From an uncultured beta proteobacterium (lineage in GTDB: Bacteria; Pseudomonadota; Gammaproteobacteria; Burkholderiales; Burkholderiaceae_C), in the NCBI GenBank assembly GCA_903876735.1, contig CAIRAW010000059.1, positions 18,767 through 82,766 on the forward strand: a DNA stretch of 64,000 bases, in the 5' to 3' direction. Positions 31,175-40,588 of the stretch are shown piece by piece (positions within the stretch are counted from its first letter, which is position 1; every line of letters begins with the position of its first letter). The notes below the pieces were generated by a model, which searched no databases, was not told where the DNA came from, and saw nothing but the letters and a program-made list of their open reading frames with translations. A program made the translations under genes and the position numbers.

Positions 31175-33478
31175 ATGCCACTTACCTCGCCCGAAGACAA
31201 ACGTGCCGTATTGCGCCGCGCCGCGCTCGAGTACCACGAGTTCCCGACCCCCGGCAAGATTGCGATTGCTGCGACCAAGCAACTGATCAACCAGCACGAT
31301 CTGGGCCTGGCCTACTCACCGGGTGTGGCTGCACCCTGCGAAGAAATCGTCAAGGATCCGAACAACGCCTTCAAGTACACCAGCCGTGGCAATCTGGTGG
31401 CGGTCATCACCAACGGCACTGCTGTGCTCGGCCTGGGCGACATTGGTCCGCTGGCAGCCAAGCCGGTCATGGAAGGCAAGGGCGTGCTGTTCAAGAAGTT
31501 CGCCGGCATCGACGTCTTCGACATCGAAATCAACGAAAAGCATGACCTCGACAAACTGGTGGACATCATCGCGTCGCTGGAGCCGACCTTTGGCGGCATC
31601 AATCTGGAAGACATCAAGGCGCCCGACTGCTTTTATGTCGAGCGCAAGCTGCGCGAGCGCATGAAGATCCCGGTCTTTCATGACGATCAGCATGGCACGG
31701 CCATCACGGTCGGCGCCGCCATCCTCAATGGCCTGAAGGTGGCGGGCAAGAAGCCCGCAGATGTCAAGTTGGTAACCTCTGGTGCGGGTGCGGCGGCGCT
31801 GGCCTGCCTCGGGCTTCTGCTCAAGCTCGGCCTGCGCCGTGAAAACATTTTTGTTACCGATCTGGCCGGCGTGGTCTACGAGGGCCGCACCGAACTGATG
31901 GACGAAGACAAGATCGTCTATTCGCAGAAAACTTCCGCACGCACGCTGGGCGAGGTGATCGAAGGCGCGGACGTGTTCCTCGGCTTGTCAGCCGGCGGCG
32001 TGCTTAAGCCGGACATGGTCAAAAAAATGGCCGCACGGCCACTGATTTTTGCGCTGGCGAATCCGACGCCAGAGATCCTGCCCGAAGAAGTCAAGGCCGT
32101 GCGCGACGACGCCATCATGGCAACCGGACGCTCCGACTACCCGAACCAGGTCAACAACGTCCTGTGCTTCCCCTACATCTTCCGCGGCGCGCTCGACGCT
32201 GGCGCCTCCACCATCACGATGGAAATGGAGATTGCAGCCGTGCACGCGATTGCCGAACTGGCGCAGGCCGAGCAAAGCGAGGTGGTTGCTGCCGCCTATG
32301 CCGGTGAACTGCTGGCATTCGGGCCCGAGTACCTGATCCCAAAGCCCTTTGATCCACGGCTGATGATGAAGATTGCGCCCGCTGTGGCGCAGGCAGCGTT
32401 TGACTCTGGCGTGGCAACGCGACCGGTCAAGGACATGGATGCCTATCGCGAGAAACTGCAAAGTTTTGTCTACGCATCCGGCACCGTGATGAAGCCGATC
32501 TTCACCCTGGCCAAGAAAGCGCTGAAGAAACGCGTCGCCTATGCCGAGGGCGAAGAAGAGCGCGTGCTGCGCGCGGCCCAGATTGTGGTGGACGAAGGGC
32601 TGGCACTGCCGACGCTGCTGGGTCGCCCGAAGGTGATCGCCGAGCGCATCGAAAAATTTGGCCTGCGCCTGCGCGAAGGCGACGACTACACCGTCGTCAA
32701 TGTCGAGCAGGACCACCGCTACCGCGATTTCTGGCAGACCTACCACCGCATGACCGAGCGCAAAGGCATGACCGAGCAGGTCGCCAAGATCGAGATGCGC
32801 CGGCGACTGACCCTGATCAGCGCCATGCTGCTGCACAAAGGTGATGTGGACGGCATGATCTGCGGCACTTGGGGCACGACCTCGATGCACCTGCAGTACA
32901 TCGACCAGGTGATCGGCAAGCGCGCCGGCGTCAACACCTATGCCTGCATGAATTGCCTGCTGCTGCCGGAGCGTCAGCTGTTCATCGTCGATACCCACGT
33001 CAACTACGACCCCACCGCAGAGCAACTGGTTGAAATCACGACCATGGCGGCAGAAGAAATGATGCGCTTCGGCATCCGGCCCAAGGCTGCGCTGCTGTCG
33101 CACTCCAACTTCGGCAGCAGCAGTCAGCCCAGCGCGCTCAAAATGCGCCAGGCACTGGAACTCTTGCGCGTGAAAGCGCCCTGGCTTGAAGTCGACGGCG
33201 AAATGCACGGCGACGTCGCTCTGGACGGCAACATGCGAGCCGCCCTGATGCCCAACAGCACACTCAAGGGCGACGCCAATCTGCTGATCCTGCCCAATAT
33301 CGATGCCGCCAATATCGCCTACAACCTGCTCAAGACGGGTGCCGGCGGCAATATCGCCATTGGCCCGGTCCTGCTCGGCGCGGCCAAGCCGGTGCATATC
33401 CTGACAGCAAGCGCCACAGTGCGCCGACTCGTCAACATGACAGCCCTTACTGTGGCTGATGCAAACGCGACCCGATAA
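31175..33478 (+). CDS. maeB: NADP-type malic enzyme with phosphotransacetylase-like C-terminus
   Basis: 767 residues from the ATG at 31175 with CTGGAGAC before it. The N-terminal malic domain ([33 protein letters not shown]) and NAD(P)-binding domain ([15 protein letters not shown]) make the catalytic half, to about residue 430. The remaining ~330 residues are the phosphate acetyltransferase-like domain that MaeB-type enzymes carry and use for acetyl-CoA control, not catalysis. Reaction: malate + NADP to pyruvate + CO2 + NADPH. Monocistronic, ended by a strong hairpin terminator. Confidence 0.95.
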   Translation: MPLTSPEDKRAVLRRAALEYHEFPTPGKIAIAATKQLINQHDLGLAYSPGVAAPCEEIVKDPNNAFKYTSRGNLVAVITNGTAVLGLGDIGPLAAKPVMEGKGVLFKKFAGIDVFDIEINEKHDLDKLVDIIASLEPTFGGINLEDIKAPDCFYVERKLRERMKIPVFHDDQHGTAITVGAAILNGLKVAGKKPADVKLVTSGAGAAALACLGLLLKLGLRRENIFVTDLAGVVYEGRTELMDEDKIVYSQKTSARTLGEVIEGADVFLGLSAGGVLKPDMVKKMAARPLIFALANPTPEILPEEVKAVRDDAIMATGRSDYPNQVNNVLCFPYIFRGALDAGASTITMEMEIAAVHAIAELAQAEQSEVVAAAYAGELLAFGPEYLIPKPFDPRLMMKIAPAVAQAAFDSGVATRPVKDMDAYREKLQSFVYASGTVMKPIFTLAKKALKKRVAYAEGEEERVLRAAQIVVDEGLALPTLLGRPKVIAERIEKFGLRLREGDDYTVVNVEQDHRYRDFWQTYHRMTERKGMTEQVAKIEMRRRLTLISAMLLHKGDVDGMICGTWGTTSMHLQYIDQVIGKRAGVNTYACMNCLLLPERQLFIVDTHVNYDPTAEQLVEITTMAAEEMMRFGIRPKAALLSHSNFGSSSQPSALKMRQALELLRVKAPWLEVDGEMHGDVALDGNMRAALMPNSTLKGDANLLILPNIDAANIAYNLLKTGAGGNIAIGPVLLGAAKPVHILTASATVRRLVNMTALTVADANATR

Positions 33479-33494
33479 GGGTTTTAAAACGAGT

Positions 33495-33528
33495 TAGTCC
33501 ACACTTACGTAGTTTGGACTACTTTTTT
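33495..33528 (+). terminator. Rho-independent terminator after maeB
   Basis: TAGTCCA at 33495-33501 pairs with TGGACTA at 33515-33521; the stem continues as ACT/AGT around a TACGT loop after one mismatch. It is followed by six T residues (33523-33528). It sits 17 bases after the maeB stop and is the clearest intrinsic terminator in the window. Confidence 0.85.
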
Positions 33529-33609
33529 ATTGCCTATTTATTAGGCAATCGCTTGCTATTTTTTGCCAAATACGCGACACTACGGCCTTGAGATTTGCGG
33601 GTTAACCCG
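33529..33609 (+). promoter_or_regulatory. Inverted repeat and palindrome upstream of the ribonuclease gene
   Basis: Directly after the maeB terminator is a second perfect inverted repeat, ATTGCCTA-TTTAT-TAGGCAAT (33529-33549), in AT-rich DNA. Further on, CGGGTTAACCCG is a 12-bp palindrome at 33598-33609, 25 bases before the RNase ATG. The first may be a backup terminator or an operator; the second is placed where a repressor could block the promoter or ribosome access. Function unproven. Confidence 0.4.
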
Positions 33610-33634
33610 GTAGTTTTTGCAAAATTTGGTGTCC

Positions 33635-34027
33635 ATGTCGCGTCCAACAGGCTTCAAGTTAGTACTCACTGGCTTTGTGTTGGCGGTACTCCTTGGATCA
33701 GGACTGACGCAGGCCAAAGGGCCAGCGCCAGCCAATCTTGCAACGACGATCACGGTGGCCGAGTTGCCCAGACCGGGGGCACAGATTTATGAGCAGATCC
33801 GCCAAGGCGGTCCGTTCGGGCATGAAAAAGATGGAATGGTGTTCGGCAATCGGGAGCGTTTGTTACCGGGCGAAAAGCGGGGTTATTACCGCGAATACAC
33901 CGTCGCGACGCCAAATTCACGCGACCGGGGAGCCCGGCGCATTGTGTGCGGGGGGCCAGCCAGGGCACCTGACAACTGTTATTACACGGGCGATCACTAT
34001 GCGAGCTTCCGCAGGATCGTTCCCTGA
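33635..34027 (+). CDS. Secreted guanyl-specific ribonuclease, RNase Sa/barnase family
   Basis: 130 residues from the ATG at 33635 (the TTG at 33617 is less likely). An N-terminal signal peptide (LVLTGFVLAVLLGSGLTQA) sends it out of the cytoplasm. The mature part closely follows the RNase Sa pattern: EYTV with catalytic Glu87, RGARRIV with Arg98 and Arg102, and the general acid His121 in YYTGDHYASF. All active-site residues are present, so it should cleave RNA after G. A barstar-like gene follows 41 bases downstream as cognate inhibitor. The length (~105 mature residues) is right for the family. Confidence 0.92.
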   Translation: MSRPTGFKLVLTGFVLAVLLGSGLTQAKGPAPANLATTITVAELPRPGAQIYEQIRQGGPFGHEKDGMVFGNRERLLPGEKRGYYREYTVATPNSRDRGARRIVCGGPARAPDNCYYTGDHYASFRRIVP

Positions 34028-34068
34028 TTTTGGTTTTTGTTTTTTTGAAAAGTGAAGCGGGAAAGAAT

Positions 34069-34509
34069 ATGTCACTTACTCTAGAAACTCCAGCGCCACA
34101 ACGCGCTACCGACGTGCCCTTGCGCGGCATCCGGCCCAATATCGTGCAATCGATCCGGGCCTTTCGCGTGCAGGAACTGCAGGATGCAGCCCAATCACTG
34201 GGTCAGCATTTCCTGTATGCCAACCTGGCCAACGCGCAGACCAAGCAGGACGTGCTGGACCTGATTGGCCAGCAATTCATGCTGGCAGTTCATGTGGGCA
34301 AGAACTTTGACGCCCTCTATGACAGCATGACCGACCCCTTGCACAAATCGGGCCCGCAGCCTGGTTTCATCGTGGTGCTGGAACACATTCCGGCCAATAC
34401 CAAGTTCGACAAGGAAGCGCGCGAACAGTTGCTTGACATCTTCCGGGATGCAGCGGACTACTGGAGTGATCGAAAAATCCCGTTCCGATGTTTCTATTCT
34501 TTTCTGTAG
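34069..34509 (+). CDS. Barstar-family ribonuclease inhibitor
   Basis: 146 residues from the ATG at 34069. The barstar fold is seen in AFRVQELQDAAQSLGQHFLYANLANAQTKQDVLDLIGQQF followed by VGKNFDALYDSMTDPL and the acidic helix. It has a ~20-residue N-terminal extension compared with classic barstar and no signal peptide, so it acts in the cytoplasm to block nuclease that has not been exported. Directly downstream of the RNase gene and in the same orientation, so the pair is a toxin-immunity or self-protection unit. GCGGGAAAG precedes the start. Confidence 0.9.
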   Translation: MSLTLETPAPQRATDVPLRGIRPNIVQSIRAFRVQELQDAAQSLGQHFLYANLANAQTKQDVLDLIGQQFMLAVHVGKNFDALYDSMTDPLHKSGPQPGFIVVLEHIPANTKFDKEAREQLLDIFRDAADYWSDRKIPFRCFYSFL

Positions 34510-34743
34510 CCCGTTCTGCACACACCAGCCAAGCAGAACGGGCGAATGAGGCAAAAGGCCATGACGTGGGCGAGCACGCTCTGTCCGGCATTGAACTGAC
34601 GACGGAGTCGGGCGAAAAAATGCCGACCGACAAACTCTTGGATATTTCGCCACTGGCGCTGCGCATGAGCAGCCCCTTCAATGCCGGGTACTGGCTGACA
34701 GCAGCCTGATCCCGGGTTATTGGCGCATCGGCGCCCCCCCTGA

Positions 34744-34769
34744 AAAGCCCACCATCGGTGGGCTTTCTT
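34744..34769. terminator. Bidirectional hairpin between barstar and rsmA
   Basis: AAAGCCCACC-ATC-GGTGGGCTTT is a 10-bp perfect stem. On the plus strand it is followed by CTTC, and on the minus strand by TTTTC, so it can end transcripts from both sides. It lies in a 275-base gap (34510-34784) that holds no gene I trust; the rest of that gap shows no other structure. Confidence 0.7.
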
Positions 34770-34784
34770 CATGGCGGCGAACCG

Positions 34785-35588
34785 TCAGGTCCTGGTCTTC
34801 AGGATCGCCTCGGTCAACGCCAGATACTCGGCCACCGGGACTTCCTCGGCCCGGCGTTGCACGTCGAAGGGGACTGCGCAGTCCTTCTCCTGCAACCAGC
34901 GGCCCAGGGTATGGCGCATCAGCTTGCGGCGCTGGCTGAAAGCCACCTGGACGATCTCGCTGAGCAGCGCGACATCAATCTGTGCGGGACTTTCCAGCGG
35001 TACCATGCGCACTACCGCACTGTTCACGCGCGGCGGCGGGTCAAAGCTCTGGGGCGGGACCAGCAGCACGTTTTCCATGGCATAGCGCCATTGCAGCATG
35101 ACACTCAAACGCCCGTAATCCGAAGTGGCCGGACGGGCCACCATGCGGTCCACCACTTCCTTTTGCAGCATGAAATGTTGGTCTTCGATGGCATCAACGT
35201 ATCCGAGCAAATGAAACAGGATCGGCGTTGATATGTTGTAGGGCAGGTTGCCCACGACCCGGAGTTTTACCGGCGCCGCAGTTGCGGGTCCAGCGCTTGG
35301 CGCCATCATGCTGCGGGCAAGTTCGGCAAAATCAACGCGCAGCACATCCGACTCAATCACTGTCAGGTTCGCGCGCAGCCGCAGCCGCAGGGCCAGGTCG
35401 CGGTCGAGTTCAATCACGGTGAGGTGGCCCAGGCGTTCCACCAGGGGTTGCGTCAGGGCCGCCAGGCCGGGGCCAATTTCAACCATTGCTTGCCCGGGTC
35501 TGGGGGCTATGGCGTCAACAATGGCATCAACAATGCCGGCGTCGGCCAGAAAATGCTGGCCAAAGCGTTTGCGTGGAATATGTTTCAT
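34785..35588 (-). CDS. rsmA: 16S rRNA (adenine1518/1519-N6)-dimethyltransferase
   Basis: 267 residues from the ATG at 35588 (a TTG eight codons upstream is a less likely start). Motifs: [15 protein letters not shown], the SAM site [13 protein letters not shown], and NLPYNIST, the catalytic NLPY of RsmA/KsgA. It dimethylates two adjacent adenosines in 16S rRNA during small-subunit assembly. It is third in the leftward lptD-surA-rsmA block, an order conserved in many proteobacteria (pdxA may follow in others but is absent here). A bidirectional hairpin ends the unit. Confidence 0.95.
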   Translation of the reverse strand: MKHIPRKRFGQHFLADAGIVDAIVDAIAPRPGQAMVEIGPGLAALTQPLVERLGHLTVIELDRDLALRLRLRANLTVIESDVLRVDFAELARSMMAPSAGPATAAPVKLRVVGNLPYNISTPILFHLLGYVDAIEDQHFMLQKEVVDRMVARPATSDYGRLSVMLQWRYAMENVLLVPPQSFDPPPRVNSAVVRMVPLESPAQIDVALLSEIVQVAFSQRRKLMRHTLGRWLQEKDCAVPFDVQRRAEEVPVAEYLALTEAILKTRT

Positions 35589-35654
35589 GCGCTGCGCCCG
35601 GTCACTGGGCAAGGTAAAAGGTGCGCACCGGGCGGCGTTGTGGTCATGGGGCGG

Positions 35655-37022
35655 CTACTGCGGCGGCTCACGCATTTCGACGTAAGCGCGGCCCCGCAGG
35701 TCTTGTGCCCAGGTGGCGTAGGTTTCATCGAGCTTCTTTTCGCGCAACATGGAGCGCACCATTTCGCGCTGCTCGCGCGGGCTCAAGGCGGTATTGCGGC
35801 GCTCCAGCAACTGGATCAAGTGCACGCCAAAGCGCGACACCAGCGGTTCACTGATCTGATCGGGCGCGAGGCGGTTCATGACCTCCTCGAACTCGGGCAC
35901 GAACATGCCCGGACTGGCCCAACCCAGGTCACCGCCCTGGGGTGCGCTGCCGTCCTGCGAATTGTCGCGCGCCAGCGCCGCGAAATCGGCCTGTCCGGCC
36001 AGGATACGTTTCCTGAACTCAGCCAACTTGTCGCGCGCCGCGCGTTCGCTGAGTTGTGCGCTGACGCGCAACAGGATATGGCGCGCCCGGCTCTGCGTCA
36101 CCGTCATGTTCGGCAATCCGCTGCGCTTCTTCTCAAGCACTTTGAGGACATGAAAACCTGCGCCTGAACGCACCACGCCCGAAACGCCGCCAACGGCCAG
36201 CGCCTGGGTGGCGTCGAGAAACAGCGGCGGGTAGCGGTTCGCCGTGCGCAAGCCGAGTTGGCCGCCATTGGCGCGGTCCGACGCATCCGAGAGTTCACGC
36301 ACCAGCAGGGCAAAGTCCTCGCCCGCACTGGCCCGCGCCTGCGCACGCTGCGCTTTGGTCTGCAATGCGGCGATCTGCTCGGCGTTGGCGTTATCGGGCA
36401 CCGCCACCAGAATCTGGGCCATGTTGATTTCAGCGGCAGCCGGATCGCTGTTGCTCTGCTCCTCCTGCAGGTACTGGTCGACTTCCAGATCGGAAATCCG
36501 CACCTTGGGGTCGATTTCACGCTCACGCAGGCGCGTCACCATCAGTTGTTCGCGCAACTGGTTTCGGAACTCGCTCAGCACCAATCCTTCAGCCGCAATC
36601 CTGCGCTCCAGTTCGGGCACATCAATCTGGTTCTGCCGCGCAATATTTTGCAAGGCCTGGTCCACCGCAGCCTCTTCTACCCGCACACCCGTTTCGCGGG
36701 CCAAGTGAAGTTGCGCCTTTTGATTGATCAGGCTCTCAAGAACCTGGCGTGTGAGTTCCTTGCGCTCCGGTTGCGGCGCGCGCTGCTGCGTCATCTGCTG
36801 GATCACACGCTGCACTTCGCGTTGCACTTCGCTGTTCGTGATCGGCGCCGAATTGACCACAGCGACTATAAAGTCCGCCGGCTGCGCCACATCGGGCTGA
36901 ACCCGGATCAGCGGTGCAGCGCCCACGCCGGCGGTAGACGGGCGCAAGCCCTGGGCCTGCGCCGAAATGCCGGCAAGAATGAAAAAACCGGCCACGGTCA
37001 CGGCGACAAGGTGCTTGGTCAT
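35655..37022 (-). CDS. surA: Periplasmic chaperone/peptidyl-prolyl isomerase SurA
   Basis: 455 residues. Signal peptide MTKHLVAVTVAGFFILAGIS, cleaved near AQAQ. The N-terminal SurA chaperone domain (VVNSAPITNSEVQREV) is followed by two parvulin domains, the first about 195-300 and the second about 310-410 (RARHILLRVSAQ, DNSQDGSAPQGGDLGW). It escorts outer-membrane proteins such as LptD through the periplasm. It begins six bases after the lptD stop, so the two are co-translated. The arrangement matches the universal proteobacterial order. Confidence 0.95.
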   Translation of the reverse strand: MTKHLVAVTVAGFFILAGISAQAQGLRPSTAGVGAAPLIRVQPDVAQPADFIVAVVNSAPITNSEVQREVQRVIQQMTQQRAPQPERKELTRQVLESLINQKAQLHLARETGVRVEEAAVDQALQNIARQNQIDVPELERRIAAEGLVLSEFRNQLREQLMVTRLREREIDPKVRISDLEVDQYLQEEQSNSDPAAAEINMAQILVAVPDNANAEQIAALQTKAQRAQARASAGEDFALLVRELSDASDRANGGQLGLRTANRYPPLFLDATQALAVGGVSGVVRSGAGFHVLKVLEKKRSGLPNMTVTQSRARHILLRVSAQLSERAARDKLAEFRKRILAGQADFAALARDNSQDGSAPQGGDLGWASPGMFVPEFEEVMNRLAPDQISEPLVSRFGVHLIQLLERRNTALSPREQREMVRSMLREKKLDETYATWAQDLRGRAYVEMREPPQ

Positions 37023-37028
37023 AATAAA

Positions 37029-39422
37029 TTATTCGTAATTGCTGAAACGGCTCGGTGCAAGTTGTGACTCGCGCAGATACTGGTAACTTGGGATATTGTC
37101 TTTCAAGGTCTTGAGCGGACTCACACCCAAACGGGTAAAGCCAACAAACTCCAGCTGGAACATGATGCGCTGAGTGGCCGTCGAGCTACTGGTCTGCAGC
37201 CTTCCCAACACCGCACGACCCAGCCAACAACCCGCATCGTACTCAAATCCGATCACGGCATCGACCAGCTTGCGCTCATCGAGGCTGTAGTTGAGACGTC
37301 CCACGCTGTACCAGCGACCGTCGCCCTGGCCCCGCCCGGCGCCGAGGTCCTGCCCGCGATCGCCCCATAAGTCGTTCACCGGCCATTGCCAGCCCAGGTC
37401 CAACTGCTCGCTGGCCCCATTCTGATAGCGGTAAGCCGCCGTCAGTGCCCGATAGTTACCTGGGTTGTAACGCGCGCTGATGGTGCTGCGAACCGTCTGC
37501 TCGGTGCCAGGATTGACCTGAACGGTTGCATCCAGCCCCCATTTCGGGTTCCAGTTCACCGTGGCGCCAAGCAGAATGTCGCTCAGTCCACCGGGAACTG
37601 CGCTCACGCCCGGCAAAGTCACGCTCTGGGGCTTGAACAGCCAGCGCTGCGCCAGGCCAAAACGCGCTGCTTCAGCGCCGGTCGCAGGGTCGAGCAAACG
37701 TGAAGTCAGGCCCAGCGCCAGCAAGTTGCTGTCCGAGATCCGGTCATTGCCGACAAACGAATTTTCCGTATAAATGCTGGAGAAATTGAAATCCACTGAA
37801 GCCGTGTCATAGGTCGGCAGCAGGCTTTGATCGCGCTGTGGCGTATTGACATAAAAGGCACGCGGCTCCAGCGTCTGGCGAAAGGCCCGGCTGAAATAAC
37901 TGGTGTCGCGCTCAAACACCAGACCGCTGTCGAGGCTGAAGGTCGGCACCACGCTGCTGGCCGAACTTGCCCCATTGCTCAAGGGCGACTCAAACAGGTA
38001 GTTCGCCGCGTGCAGTTGCAGCTTGGGTGTGACAAAGCCGGCAGCGCCGCGCCACGGCTGACTGATCTGCAGCAGGGAAAAAACCCGCTGCGCGTTGGGT
38101 TGGTTGGTCAGCGCGCTGTTCGACTGAAACGAGGTGTAGTCCGCATCCAACGAGTAATCGAAACCATTGACATTGCTGCGGGCATAGCGCGTGCTGATCT
38201 GGGGGAAGCGGTCAAAGGGCGGCGTGATGGGCGCCGTCGGGTCCTGCAGTGTCTGCCACTTGACGGCACGCACAGCGCTTGAAAAATAACCGTTGGACCA
38301 GGACAAGGCAGCATCGTTGCTGAGCAGACGCTGCGTCAGCGGGGCGGCGGCACGCGAAAAGTCGCTCCAGTAATTGTCGTCACTGACCCGGTTCAGGTTC
38401 AGGCTAAAGGCAGCAGCGCCATCGGTGAGGCGACTGATCAACGGACTCTTGAGCGTGGCTTGATGCGCATAGACCAGGCCCCAGCGATTGCTGTCACGCA
38501 ACTGGTCCGACGGCATGAAGTCAAACTGCAGTTTGCCGGTGTAATCGGCCTCCAGGTAGCGAAACTCGCTGCCCAGGTTGACGCCGCGCTTGCTCATGAG
38601 GTCCGGGGTAAACGTGGCATCCCGGTTCGGCGCGATGTTCCAGTAATAGGGGACGGCGATCTCGATGCCGTCGACATTGTCCAACCCCAGCGTCGGCGGC
38701 ATGACACCTGACTTGCGCTTGTCGCTCAAGGGAAAACTGAGATAGGGAATGGGCAGCAAGGGCAGACCCTTGAAGCTCAGCAAAGCCCCCTGCGCCGTGC
38801 CCACGTCGGTCTCGCTGTCCATGCTGACCGCATTGGCCCGCAAAACCCAGTCCGGCAGCCAGTCCGGGCCCGGCAGGCGACGGCAACTTGTCAGGCTGGC
38901 ATTGTGGATGACCGCCTTGTTTTCATCGATAAAGTCGATACGGTCAGCCTGGCCATGCGTATCGTTCTTGAGGAAGTAATAGCGCGGCTCGTTGAAGAAG
39001 CCCGCAAAGGCATCGAGCTTGAGCTCGAGCGATGGCCCTTCATACACATTGCCGACGCGGTTGATGCGAACCTGACCGCTCGCCTTGGCCAGATCCTTCG
39101 GCTGTTCGTATTCGAGATGATCGGCCCTGATCACCATATCGCCCCGGCGCAACACCGCATTGCCTTCCACCACCGCCTGCGCGTCAGGGCGACCCGCCAT
39201 ATGGTCGCCCGTCACGAAGACGGGCAGGGCGTCGCGCACGGCAGGAGCGATCTGGTTCTGCAGCAGGGGGCTCGAACGCAGCAAGAGCGGCGTCTCATCC
39301 GCGGCTACCTGCGCATGCAGCGGCGTTGCCTGCAACACAGCCCAGGCCACCAGGGCAGGTGGACACCGAAAAAAACGGGGCTCGGGCACCCTCTTCTTCA
39401 GGTCGTGCAGCAAAATGCGCAT
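37029..39422 (-). CDS. lptD: LPS assembly outer-membrane protein LptD
   Basis: 797 residues. After a basic leader and a signal peptide ending near LHAQ, the OstA/LptA-like N-terminal domain (VVEGNAVLRRGDMVIRADHLEYEQ) is followed by the LptD beta-barrel (LPLLPIPYLSFPLSDKRKSGVMPPTLG). It receives LPS from the Lpt bridge and inserts it into the outer membrane with LptE. Only two cysteines remain in the mature part (in TSCRRLP and DAGCWLG), compared with four in E. coli, so a single inter-domain disulfide is expected. First gene of lptD-surA-rsmA, divergent from the AmgK-like gene with 78 bases between. Confidence 0.94.
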   Translation of the reverse strand: MRILLHDLKKRVPEPRFFRCPPALVAWAVLQATPLHAQVAADETPLLLRSSPLLQNQIAPAVRDALPVFVTGDHMAGRPDAQAVVEGNAVLRRGDMVIRADHLEYEQPKDLAKASGQVRINRVGNVYEGPSLELKLDAFAGFFNEPRYYFLKNDTHGQADRIDFIDENKAVIHNASLTSCRRLPGPDWLPDWVLRANAVSMDSETDVGTAQGALLSFKGLPLLPIPYLSFPLSDKRKSGVMPPTLGLDNVDGIEIAVPYYWNIAPNRDATFTPDLMSKRGVNLGSEFRYLEADYTGKLQFDFMPSDQLRDSNRWGLVYAHQATLKSPLISRLTDGAAAFSLNLNRVSDDNYWSDFSRAAAPLTQRLLSNDAALSWSNGYFSSAVRAVKWQTLQDPTAPITPPFDRFPQISTRYARSNVNGFDYSLDADYTSFQSNSALTNQPNAQRVFSLLQISQPWRGAAGFVTPKLQLHAANYLFESPLSNGASSASSVVPTFSLDSGLVFERDTSYFSRAFRQTLEPRAFYVNTPQRDQSLLPTYDTASVDFNFSSIYTENSFVGNDRISDSNLLALGLTSRLLDPATGAEAARFGLAQRWLFKPQSVTLPGVSAVPGGLSDILLGATVNWNPKWGLDATVQVNPGTEQTVRSTISARYNPGNYRALTAAYRYQNGASEQLDLGWQWPVNDLWGDRGQDLGAGRGQGDGRWYSVGRLNYSLDERKLVDAVIGFEYDAGCWLGRAVLGRLQTSSSTATQRIMFQLEFVGFTRLGVSPLKTLKDNIPSYQYLRESQLAPSRFSNYE

Positions 39423-39500
39423 GGGGTCAGTCGCGGTATCGATCGTGAGAACAGGTTCAAGGCAGGCCGGAGATGTTCGAGTTTGTAGAATGGATTATCC

Positions 39501-40577
39501 ATGAGCCCAACCCAATCCCCCGAACCGAGCCAGCCCGAGAGCGTGGCCTGGCCTGACACGCAACGCCAGGTCGATTTCATGCACTGGCTGAGCGCCCTCG
39601 AAAGCAGTCATGGACTGCTGCCCCAATCGCTGCGCAGCGCTTCAGCGGACGCCAGCTTTCGGCGCTACTTCCGCATCGATTCCACCCAGGGAAGTCGCAT
39701 CATCATGGATGCCCCACCCGAGAAGGAAGACTGCCGGCCCTTTGCCAAAGTGGCGCACCTGATGCATGAAGCGGGCCTGCACGCACCGCAAGTGCTGGCA
39801 TGGGACGAGGCCAAAGGCTTCATGCTGCTGAGCGATCTGGGGGCGCACACCATGATGCAAGTGATGCAGCGCGATGACCCCTGGGCGAATCAGGCCACTT
39901 ACCTGCAGGCGGTGGATGCGCTGGTCACCTGGCAGCTGGCGTCGCGCCCGGACGTGCTGCCGGCCTACGACACGGCACTGCTGCGCCGCGAGCTGGAACT
40001 GTTTCCCGAGTGGTACCTGGCGCGCCATCGCGGCGTCGCCGTCGAAGGCGACTTGCGCCGCACGCTCGACCAGGCCTTCGAGCGCATCATCCAGGAAAAC
40101 CTGCGCTGGCCCAGCGTCTACGTGCACCGCGATTTCATGCCACGCAATCTCATGATCTCACCTGTCGGTCTGGGTGTGCTGGACTTTCAGGACGCCGTCT
40201 ATGGCCCCATCACCTACGACATTGCCAGCCTGATGCGCGACGCTTTCCTGAGCTGGGACGAAGACTTTTGCCTTGACATCACCATTCGCTACTGGGAAAA
40301 GGCGCGCAAAGCCGGCCTGCCGGTAGGCAACGACTTTGGCGAGTTTTACCGTGGCGTCGAATGGATGGGTCTGCAGCGTCACCTCAAAGTGGCCGGAATT
40401 TTTGCACGGCTGACGCTGCGCGACGGCAAACCCCAGTACCTGGCCGACACGCCACGCTTCATCACCTACCTGCGCGCCACGTGCGCGCGCTACCGCGAAC
40501 TGCGCCCGCTGCTGCGCCTGATCGAGCGCGTCGAAGGCATTGTTCCGGTCGACGGCTATACCTTCGGCAGAAGCTAG
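39501..40577 (+). CDS. Aminoglycoside-phosphotransferase-fold kinase, AmgK-like
   Basis: 358 residues. Kinase loop HRDFMPRN with His209, Asp211 and Asn216, and the Mg-binding LDFQDAVYGP are intact. The family includes AmgK, which phosphorylates the anomeric carbon of N-acetylmuramate or N-acetylglucosamine in peptidoglycan recycling; the gene there is also divergent from lptD. The usual neighbour murU is missing and rsmE follows instead, so the recycling role rests on position and similarity only. A start at 39501 gives a Pro/Ser-rich N-terminal tail that may be shorter in reality. Confidence 0.8.
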   Translation: MSPTQSPEPSQPESVAWPDTQRQVDFMHWLSALESSHGLLPQSLRSASADASFRRYFRIDSTQGSRIIMDAPPEKEDCRPFAKVAHLMHEAGLHAPQVLAWDEAKGFMLLSDLGAHTMMQVMQRDDPWANQATYLQAVDALVTWQLASRPDVLPAYDTALLRRELELFPEWYLARHRGVAVEGDLRRTLDQAFERIIQENLRWPSVYVHRDFMPRNLMISPVGLGVLDFQDAVYGPITYDIASLMRDAFLSWDEDFCLDITIRYWEKARKAGLPVGNDFGEFYRGVEWMGLQRHLKVAGIFARLTLRDGKPQYLADTPRFITYLRATCARYRELRPLLRLIERVEGIVPVDGYTFGRS

Positions 40578-40588
40578 GCTTATCCGCC

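Noticed and set aside
34488..34709. 73-residue frame after the barstar gene
   Set aside because: No ribosome binding site, starts inside barstar, no recognisable feature.
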